Origin: Bacteriovorax stolpii
Lineage (GTDB): Bacteria > Bdellovibrionota > Bacteriovoracia > Bacteriovoracales > Bacteriovoracaceae
Reading direction: 5' to 3'
Length of the DNA stretch: 6,232 nt
Assembly: GCA_945862475.1 (NCBI GenBank)
Contig: CAMAYW010000154.1
Coordinates: 1 to 6,232 of the forward strand
The position numbers and the translations under genes are program-made. This document shows, piece after piece, positions 1 through 5,017 of this stretch; positions within the stretch are counted from its first letter, which is position 1; each line of letters begins with the position of its first letter. Below the pieces are notes generated by a model. That model saw only the letters and a list, made by a program, of their open reading frames with translations. It had not been told where the DNA came from and did not search any database.

Positions 1-183
1 AAAAAGAGCTAAAATTGAAAAGATAAAACTGAGACTTTTCATTCTGTTTTTCTTATCGACGAATTTTTTTGAATTCATAATCTTTTCCAAGAATTGTTGG
101 CAGGTTGAGTATCGAGGTAGGCTATTTTTGCCGATGTTTCCTCATGCTAACCTATGGACGACTATGATTCTTGAGAGAATTTT
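1..183. other. AT-rich upstream region, probably intergenic
   Basis: No complete gene is visible here. Frame 1 reads Lys-Lys-Ser and stops at TAA 10-12, which could be the last codons of an upstream gene; three codons cannot prove it. Frame 2 stays open from base 2 to TGA 185-187, overlapping the next gene's ATG as ATGA. Only about 8 of its 61 codons begin with G, which is low for coding sequence, so it is treated as probably spurious. No convincing sigma70 promoter was found: a TATGAT at 163-168 lacks a -35 partner at normal spacing. Confidence 0.5.
16..54 (+). terminator. Possible weak terminator of an upstream gene
   Basis: TGAAAAG (16-22) pairs perfectly with CTTTTCA (35-41) across a 12-base loop. 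It is followed by a T-rich stretch at 42-54 with five consecutive T at 47-51. The stem has only two G-C pairs and the loop is long, so it would be weak. Its position just after the TAA at 10-12 fits the end of an upstream gene, but chance is a real alternative in such AT-rich sequence. Confidence 0.25.
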
Positions 184-897
184 ATGAAATTATTTGACTT
201 GATTATCCTCCTCTTTTTGTCGGGTTGTGCTACGAAGTACATTCTTCCGGGAAATCGTTTTATAACTCCAGAGTCCCAGGGATCCATTTTTCGTGGTCAG
301 ATGGAGTATCAACAAACAAGAGCGACTCAACTCACGATTGATACATCAAATGGGACAGTGGACGATGGGGTTCTTTATGAAGACGTTATGCGATCGGGCT
401 TTTTACTTTCCAATTCTCTCATAGATATTGTGGATTTCGTTTGGTCTCACACGGGAGGAAGTGCGTCTATGCTGGGTGGGAAACTTCAGTTTCTAGGAGG
501 ATCTCGCTCGCAAAACTCAGCTGGGCCTAAGGCGAGTGTTGTCGTTCTTGCCGGCGGAAACGATTACGAAACAGACGACAAAGAAATTAAATTTAATCTC
601 GGGGGAACAGAGTATCTTTTACTTTATGGTTTTAGATTTGGTCCTGCCATTCTGACGTACTCGAGTCTTTCGTATGCCACTTATGATTTCAAAGGAACTA
701 TTAACTCCAATGATCCTGTTTTAAATGGGCTTAGACCTGCTCTTCAGAGCCAATTAATGACTTTAACGGGGGGTCTAGAGCTCACATATTCACCCTTTAT
801 CTCTAAACTTGAGGCGAGTTATCAGAAATTACAAACCTCTGATTCCAAAGACCAGTCCTCACTAATGTTCGGTTACTCATTTGGTTTTAATTGGTAG
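184..897 (+). CDS. Predicted outer-membrane lipoprotein, small beta-barrel-like
   Basis: The 237-residue protein has a short N-terminus and hydrophobic core ending in the lipobox LSGC, with the lipidated cysteine at residue 15. Residue 16 is Ala, not Asp, so by the Lol rule it would go to the outer membrane. The n-region is unusual, with Lys2 offset by Asp5. The mature part alternates polar and hydrophobic or aromatic residues in strand-like stretches near residues 33-54, 72-88, 93-106, 117-128, 143-170, 193-203 and 206-216. The chain ends in Trp after an alternating final strand (FGYSFGFNW), as in BAM-assembled barrels. I do not recognise a named family and assign no substrate. The start is ATG 184: an in-frame TGA at 172-174 excludes longer forms, and a weak purine stretch GAGAG (173-177) sits 6 bases upstream. 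The next gene also encodes an envelope protein, starts 54-69 bases downstream and may be co-transcribed. Confidence 0.8.
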   Translation: MKLFDLIILLFLSGCATKYILPGNRFITPESQGSIFRGQMEYQQTRATQLTIDTSNGTVDDGVLYEDVMRSGFLLSNSLIDIVDFVWSHTGGSASMLGGKLQFLGGSRSQNSAGPKASVVVLAGGNDYETDDKEIKFNLGGTEYLLLYGFRFGPAILTYSSLSYATYDFKGTINSNDPVLNGLRPALQSQLMTLTGGLELTYSPFISKLEASYQKLQTSDSKDQSSLMFGYSFGFNW

Positions 898-935
898 GGG
901 AGGTTTTGCCCCTCCATTGAGTGTTAAATCTCAAT
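896..935 (+). other. Two adjacent small inverted repeats between genes
   Basis: AGGGG (896-900) pairs with CCCCT (909-913), while GGAGG (899-903) can instead pair with CCTCC (911-915); these two are mutually exclusive. A second perfect repeat follows directly: ATTGAG (916-921) and CTCAAT (930-935) with an 8-base loop. No T-run follows either, so this is not a standard intrinsic terminator. It may be an RNA stability or processing structure between two co-transcribed genes, or chance. Confidence 0.35.
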
Positions 936-953
936 ATTCTAAAATAGATGGGT

Positions 954-960
954 GAGGAAG
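954..960 (+). promoter_or_regulatory. Ribosome binding site that favours the TTG start at 967
   Basis: GAGGAAG contains AGGA (955-958) and lies 6 bases before TTG 967. The most upstream in-frame start, GTG 952, overlaps this site and has no purine-rich site of its own (the bases before it read CTAAAATAGATG). This is the reason for choosing 967 over 952. Confidence 0.55.
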
Positions 961-966
961 TTTAAT

Positions 967-2061
967 TTGAAAATACTTCTGTTGTTATTATTCTTCGTGA
1001 GTCTTTCTCCGACGTATGCAGCGTTAGATTTTGAGGATCATGCATTTCCAGAATTTATTACTTCTGCACGAGCTCTCGCGATGGGAAATGCCTACATCAA
1101 TAAAGTCGATGACTCATGGTCTTCCTTTTATAATCCAGCTGGCCTTGGTACTGTGAGAGGCCCACAATTACATTTGGCCAACATTCATATGGAAACGAGT
1201 AGTGGTCTTATGGATATCGTGGGAGATGGCCCTGCCTATGACATTCCTGGAAAATATATAAATTCGTTTGATATGACTGAACTTCGGACTGAGCTTGCTG
1301 ATCATCAAGGTAAGCTCGCCCATTCACGATTTAATATATTTCCAAATTTTACCGTTCGTGGTCTGACACTTGGATATCTTTATACCCAAAGAAATCGAGC
1401 GATCATTAACAATGATGTGGCCAATGAATTTGAAATTGCAGAGAGGCTTGATCAAGGCCCCGTGATGTCTCTTAGTGGATCGCTTTTTGGTGGTGTCTTT
1501 AAACTCGGAGTGACTGCAGTTTATTTATCTAGAAGAGATCTTTACAAATCTTTTGGGCCCACTGAGGCGGTTGATATCGCTGGAACTGATTATAAAAAAG
1601 GATCGAGCCTTCAATTAACTCTTGGTTCAAGACTCACTTTGCCTTTCACCTTTTTACCAACATTTTCAGCTGTTCTTAGAAATGCCACTCAAAATGATTT
1701 TGAAAATGTAAGTGCAGGTGGATCTCCAGATGAAATACCTCAATCTCTGGATCTTGCTTTTTCAGTTACGCCGCAAATTGCTCAAACATCTAGACTTCAC
1801 CTCGAAGTAAACTTAAGAGACTTGGGAGATGCTTACAATACGGATTATTCAAGGCGCATGGCCGCCGGTGCAGAGATTGATTTTAAGCGCCGGATTTTTA
1901 TCCGAGGCGGTTGGGGTGACGGCTGGGGATCTGGAGGAATAGGGGTGCGCTCTCGTTCTTTTGTCCTAGATTTAACGACCTACGCCGTTGACCGGTCACA
2001 GGCTGGATTTAGAGAAGAAGAAGATCGCCGCTGGGTCCTCTCCATAGCTTCAGGATTGTAA
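967..2061 (+). CDS. FadL/PorV-like outer-membrane beta-barrel protein
   Basis: The protein has 364 residues from TTG 967, or 369 from GTG 952; a TAA at 940-942 excludes anything longer. The N-terminus is a clean Sec signal peptide: Lys, a Leu-rich core, then a likely cleavage after Thr-Tyr-Ala at residue 18. Residues 34-60 carry the hallmark of FadL/OmpP1 and PorV/PorQ/UPF0164-type barrels, ARALAMGNAY followed by acidic DD (48-49) and YNPAGL (55-60). The rest alternates hydrophobic and polar residues with Gly-rich turns, and the last 60 residues look like closing strands. Family members sit in the outer membrane, where FadL moves hydrophobic compounds and PorV serves type IX secretion. The window has no other type IX gene or fatty-acid gene, so the substrate is unknown. 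It follows a predicted outer-membrane lipoprotein, and the two may form one envelope operon. Confidence 0.75.
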   Translation: MKILLLLLFFVSLSPTYAALDFEDHAFPEFITSARALAMGNAYINKVDDSWSSFYNPAGLGTVRGPQLHLANIHMETSSGLMDIVGDGPAYDIPGKYINSFDMTELRTELADHQGKLAHSRFNIFPNFTVRGLTLGYLYTQRNRAIINNDVANEFEIAERLDQGPVMSLSGSLFGGVFKLGVTAVYLSRRDLYKSFGPTEAVDIAGTDYKKGSSLQLTLGSRLTLPFTFLPTFSAVLRNATQNDFENVSAGGSPDEIPQSLDLAFSVTPQIAQTSRLHLEVNLRDLGDAYNTDYSRRMAAGAEIDFKRRIFIRGGWGDGWGSGGIGVRSRSFVLDLTTYAVDRSQAGFREEEDRRWVLSIASGL

Positions 2062-2071
2062 AAATTTCAAC

Positions 2072-2111
2072 TTGTTAACTACCTCATCATTTGTTAGAAA
2101 AGCCTCATCCT
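2072..2111 (+). repeat. Imperfect tandem direct repeat, two units of about 20 bases
   Basis: TTGTTA occurs at 2072-2077 and 2091-2096, and CCTCATC at 2082-2088 and 2103-2109, in the same order with different linkers (ACTA and GAAAAG). The two units adjoin: 2072-2090 and 2091-2111. The second CCTCATC is the loop of the first leader hairpin. It could be a local duplication, a binding site for a dimeric regulator, or chance in AT-rich sequence. Confidence 0.35.
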
Positions 2112-2144
2112 TTTGAGGGTTCAATTCCCTCCACTATTTTAGTG
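2098..2144 (+). promoter_or_regulatory. Structured leader: three abutting hairpins before the radical SAM gene
   Basis: Three perfect 5-bp hairpins follow one another with no base between them. The first is AAAAG (2098-2102)/CTTTT (2110-2114) with a 7-base loop. The second is GAGGG (2115-2119)/CCCTC (2127-2131) with loop TTCAATT. The third is CACTA (2132-2136)/TAGTG (2140-2144) with a 3-base loop. The second has the exact 5/7/5 geometry and TTCRANY loop of a tRNA T-arm, but no complete tRNA fits around it. A competing stem CCTCA (2103-2107)/TGAGG (2114-2118) would disrupt the first two. The array ends 14 bases before the ribosome binding site. Pairings are seen directly; a regulatory role is inference. 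No known riboswitch class was recognised, and no strong T-run supports plain termination. Confidence 0.4.
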
Positions 2145-2158
2145 AAACAAACCAATTT

Positions 2159-2163
2159 AGGAG
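2159..2163 (+). promoter_or_regulatory. Strong ribosome binding site for GTG 2170
   Basis: AGGAG lies 6 bases before GTG 2170. A TAG at 2158-2160, in frame with the gene, overlaps it, so translation cannot begin further upstream in this frame. This fixes the GTG start. Confidence 0.85.
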
Positions 2164-2169
2164 TCCTCT

Positions 2170-4881
2170 GTGGCGTCTCACAATCCTTACGCATCCTTTT
2201 TAGATAAAGTTGAAAAACCTGCCAGATATATTGGGGGCGAGCATTTCGTTACCAAGAAAAATTGGGACGATGCTATCGCTAGAGTCGCTCTTTGTTTCCC
2301 GGACACATACGAAATTGGAATGAGTCACTTAGGAATGAAAATTCTCTATGAAGAAATAAATCAGCATCAGGGATTACTGGCCGAGAGAGTTTTTTGTCCA
2401 TGGGTTGATATGGAAAAAGAAATTCGATCGAGAGATCTTCATCTTGTTTCTCTTGAAAACTTTAAACCATTAAAAGACTTCCACATTGTTGGCTTCTCAC
2501 TTCAGTATGAGATGAGTTACTCAAATATTTTGAATATGCTTGATATGGGTGGAATTTCTATCTGGACAAAAGACAGAAGGGAAGAAGAACCCTTTGTCAT
2601 TTGTGGTGGACCATGTGCCACTCACCCTGAGCCACTCGCTCCTTTTATGGATTTTGTAGTGATTGGAGATGGTGAGAAACTTTTTGCTAGGATCACCCAT
2701 TTTGTTGGTGAAGCTCGAGCTCAAGGAATGAAGCGAGACGAGATTCTTTTTGAATTAGCAAAATGGAAAGGAATTTACGTCCCTAAGTTTTATGAGACAG
2801 CAATTGATCCCATGACTCAAATGGAAGTCGTGACGGGCCCCAAGGCAGAGTTCGCGGGTGTCATTCCAGATAGAGTTCAGAGATACTTCGTCGATAATCT
2901 CGCTAATTATCCTTTTCCCACAAAGTCTCCCATTCCACATATGACAGCAATCTTTGATCGCTTTTCGGTTGAGCTTGCTCGTGGATGCACAGAGGGGTGT
3001 CGCTTCTGTCAGGCCGGGATGATTTATAGGCCCGTCCGAGAAAGAAATCCAGAAAATGTCGTTCAAATGATGATGGATGGATTAAAAAATGGGGGCTTTG
3101 ATGAAGCTTCTCTTACTTGTTTATCCACGGCTGACTATTCCGCGGTGACGCCACTAGTGATTGAACTACTTGATAAACTTCACAAAGAAAATGCTACTTT
3201 GGGTATTTCTTCACTTCGTGCTTACGGACTCGATAATAGAATTTTAGATAAGCTCGCTGAAGTGAAAAACACATCTCTTACTTTTGCTCCAGAAGCTGGC
3301 TCTCAGCGTATGAGAGATGTGATCAATAAAAATATCTCAGAAGAAGATCTCTTAAAAACTGCTGAGAATGTTTTCTCCCGTGGTTGGAGTAAGATGAAGC
3401 TTTATTTCATGATAGGTCTTCCGACTGAGGAAGATGAAGATGTTGTTGCCATCATGGAAACAGCTGCCAAGGCACGCAAGAAAGCGATGGAATGTGGAGT
3501 AAGAAATCCTACAGTCACCGTATCAGTATCCTCTTTTGTTCCAAAGCCTCACACTCCTTTTCAGTGGTCGAATATGATTACACTTTCAGAAATTGAGAGG
3601 AAGCAGAATCTTTTAAAGGAACACGCTGATAAACACCGTTTAAATTTTAGGAAACATTTTTCAAAGATTTCTGCTCTAGAAGGGATTGTGGCAAGAGGGG
3701 ACAGAAGAATTGCCAATATCATTTTTAATGCCTGGAAAGGTGGAGCACGCTTTGATGGTTGGGATGAAACCCATAATCATGCGTTGTGGGTGAAGTGCGT
3801 AGAGGAATCAGGAATTGACCCAGAAATCTTTTTAAGCACAATTCCCATGAATGGAAAACTCGCTTGGGATCATATTGATGTTGGTCTCACGGAAAGATTT
3901 CTTGAAATTGAATGGAAAAAAGCCACTCATAACAGACTCTCGCCACCATGTGGGAAAGTTCATGGAATGATTGTTCACCACTCTAGCCTAGAGGCTTTAG
4001 AGAAGACCTTTGATATCGATAAGAAAAAACTTGTCTGTTATCACTGCGGAGTTGCCTGTGACCTAAAAGGAATGGTTCAGGAAAGAAGGGATTTTTTAAC
4101 AGGCATGAAGGCGATCGAGGATACACCCTACGTCCAACCAGAAAAACTTAAAAAAGATATTGTTGAGTTACGTGAAAAAAGAAACCAAGACGTTGGTTAC
4201 AGATACAGAATTGAGTTTTCTAAGATAGGGCCTATTACCTTTATTTCTCATTTAGATCTTCAGAAAGTGATGACGAGAATTTTTAAACGGGCAGGATTAG
4301 AAACGCTTCATTCTGAAGGTTACAACATTCGAGCTCTTCTCTCATTCGGTCCAGCTCTTACCCTCGGGATTAGCTCTTTAACCGAATATTTTGATGTCAG
4401 AGTTCCTGCTGAGTGGAATGATTTTAACTCTATGATGATTCGTTTACAGGAGCATTCGGAACCAGGAATCATTTTTAAAAATATTTCCGTGATAACAAAT
4501 AAGACTCCGTCTATTCAAGATTCGGCAAAGGCTTTTACTTATTTTGTTCCTATTAAATCATCCGCTGAGATTAAACATGTCGTGGATGAGCTTAATCAGT
4601 TAGAGGAAATCGTCATTAAATCCTATTCCAAAAAAGAAGAAAAGTTGCTGGATAAAAACATCAAACCTCTTCTGATGGAAATTAAGCCTGGGGATTTGAA
4701 CTTACCAGAAAATATTCTTGAAACGATAGACGAAGTCTCTCCCTGCCGATTACCTGGAATCTTCATTAAAACAGAAGTTAAACAGGGAGCAGGAATCAGG
4801 CCCTCAGAAATTATTGAACTTCTGACCTCCAAAGGCCTACTTGTGGAAAGACCCATTAAAGTAGGGATCGATCTCATTTAA
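2170..4881 (+). CDS. Fused B12-binding radical SAM protein (TIGR03960-like) with TIGR03936/DUF2344-like C-terminal domain
   Basis: The 903-residue cytoplasmic protein has no signal peptide. Residues about 35-200 resemble the Rossmann-like B12-binding domain found in many radical SAM proteins (FPDTYEIGMSHLGM near 43-56, a CGGP segment near 145), but the cobalamin-ligand motif DxHxxG is absent. The radical SAM core follows, with CxxxCxxC at Cys273, Cys277 and Cys280 (RGCTEGCRFC) to hold the 4Fe-4S cluster that cleaves S-adenosylmethionine, and FMIGLPTEEDED further on. Residues 594-630 hold a second cysteine group: Cys594, then CxxCxxxC at 623, 626 and 630. From about 677 to the end is the DUF2344-type domain (EFSKIGPITFISHLDLQKV, then SEGYN), encoded separately in some bacteria and fused here. 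The reaction is not established; relatives often lie near an RNase E/G gene and the genes for ribosomal proteins L21 and L27, but the next gene here is a peptidase. Start GTG 2170 has a strong AGGAG site. Confidence 0.9.
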   Translation: MASHNPYASFLDKVEKPARYIGGEHFVTKKNWDDAIARVALCFPDTYEIGMSHLGMKILYEEINQHQGLLAERVFCPWVDMEKEIRSRDLHLVSLENFKPLKDFHIVGFSLQYEMSYSNILNMLDMGGISIWTKDRREEEPFVICGGPCATHPEPLAPFMDFVVIGDGEKLFARITHFVGEARAQGMKRDEILFELAKWKGIYVPKFYETAIDPMTQMEVVTGPKAEFAGVIPDRVQRYFVDNLANYPFPTKSPIPHMTAIFDRFSVELARGCTEGCRFCQAGMIYRPVRERNPENVVQMMMDGLKNGGFDEASLTCLSTADYSAVTPLVIELLDKLHKENATLGISSLRAYGLDNRILDKLAEVKNTSLTFAPEAGSQRMRDVINKNISEEDLLKTAENVFSRGWSKMKLYFMIGLPTEEDEDVVAIMETAAKARKKAMECGVRNPTVTVSVSSFVPKPHTPFQWSNMITLSEIERKQNLLKEHADKHRLNFRKHFSKISALEGIVARGDRRIANIIFNAWKGGARFDGWDETHNHALWVKCVEESGIDPEIFLSTIPMNGKLAWDHIDVGLTERFLEIEWKKATHNRLSPPCGKVHGMIVHHSSLEALEKTFDIDKKKLVCYHCGVACDLKGMVQERRDFLTGMKAIEDTPYVQPEKLKKDIVELREKRNQDVGYRYRIEFSKIGPITFISHLDLQKVMTRIFKRAGLETLHSEGYNIRALLSFGPALTLGISSLTEYFDVRVPAEWNDFNSMMIRLQEHSEPGIIFKNISVITNKTPSIQDSAKAFTYFVPIKSSAEIKHVVDELNQLEEIVIKSYSKKEEKLLDKNIKPLLMEIKPGDLNLPENILETIDEVSPCRLPGIFIKTEVKQGAGIRPSEIIELLTSKGLLVERPIKVGIDLI

Positions 4882-4896
4882 ATAATTCCAACACCT

Positions 4897-4925
4897 TGAA
4901 GTGGTGTAATTTTTACACCACTTCA
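4897..4925 (+). terminator. Perfect 13-bp stem-loop after the radical SAM gene, terminator-like
   Basis: TGAAGTGGTGTAA (4897-4909) pairs perfectly with TTACACCACTTCA (4913-4925) around a TTT loop, beginning 16 bases after the stop codon. The stem is strong enough to stop polymerase or protect an mRNA 3' end. No T-run follows on the + strand (CAGAAAAAAAC comes next), and none follows on the minus strand either, so a standard intrinsic terminator is not fully supported. An extra ACACC at 4891-4895 can pair with GGTGT (4903-4907) as a competing form. Confidence 0.5.
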
Positions 4926-5003
4926 CAGAAAAAAACTAACACTTCATTCTTGGGCTTGAGTAGTTCCATACTTTCATGTTTTACTCCTGAAAAATGATCC
5001 AAC

Positions 5004-5011
5004 AAAGGAAG
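5004..5011 (+). promoter_or_regulatory. Ribosome binding site for ATG 5018
   Basis: AAAGGAAG lies 6 bases before ATG 5018. An in-frame ATG at 4994 is also open (a TGA at 4988-4990 lies just upstream), but it would place this site inside the gene, has no such site of its own and would add eight mostly polar or basic residues before the signal peptide. ATG 5018 is therefore preferred. Confidence 0.75.
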
Positions 5012-5017
5012 AAATCC

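Noticed and set aside
2..187. Open frame 2 forming the 3' end of an upstream gene with an ATGA overlap
   Set aside because: First codon positions are poor in G, the translation is an unremarkable Phe/Leu-rich string, and a weak terminator-like hairpin lies inside it. An unseen upstream start cannot be excluded.
967..2061. Type IX secretion component PorV
   Set aside because: The N-terminal motif is shared across the wider FadL/PorV/UPF0164 group, and no other type IX gene is present.
2062..2144. A tRNA gene ending in the T-arm-like hairpin
   Set aside because: No 5' acceptor strand (AATAGTG) lies at the right distance, there is no D-arm, no variable loop separates the two 7-base-loop hairpins, base 33 would be C and no CCA end follows.
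2521..3066. Minus-strand open frames of 67 and 103 codons
   Set aside because: They lie wholly inside the well-supported radical SAM gene and show no family motif.
4623..4877. Minus-strand open frame of 84 codons
   Set aside because: It overlaps the conserved C-terminal domain of the radical SAM gene and has no supporting feature.
4956..4984. Sigma70 promoter TTGAGT, 17-base spacer, TTTTAC before the peptidase gene
   Set aside because: The -35 is fair but the -10 matches only three of six consensus bases; a promoter is expected here but this one is not convincing.
4994..5017. Upstream ATG 4994 as the peptidase start
   Set aside because: It is in frame, but the AAAGGAAG site at 5004-5011 would fall inside the gene, whereas it is correctly spaced for ATG 5018.
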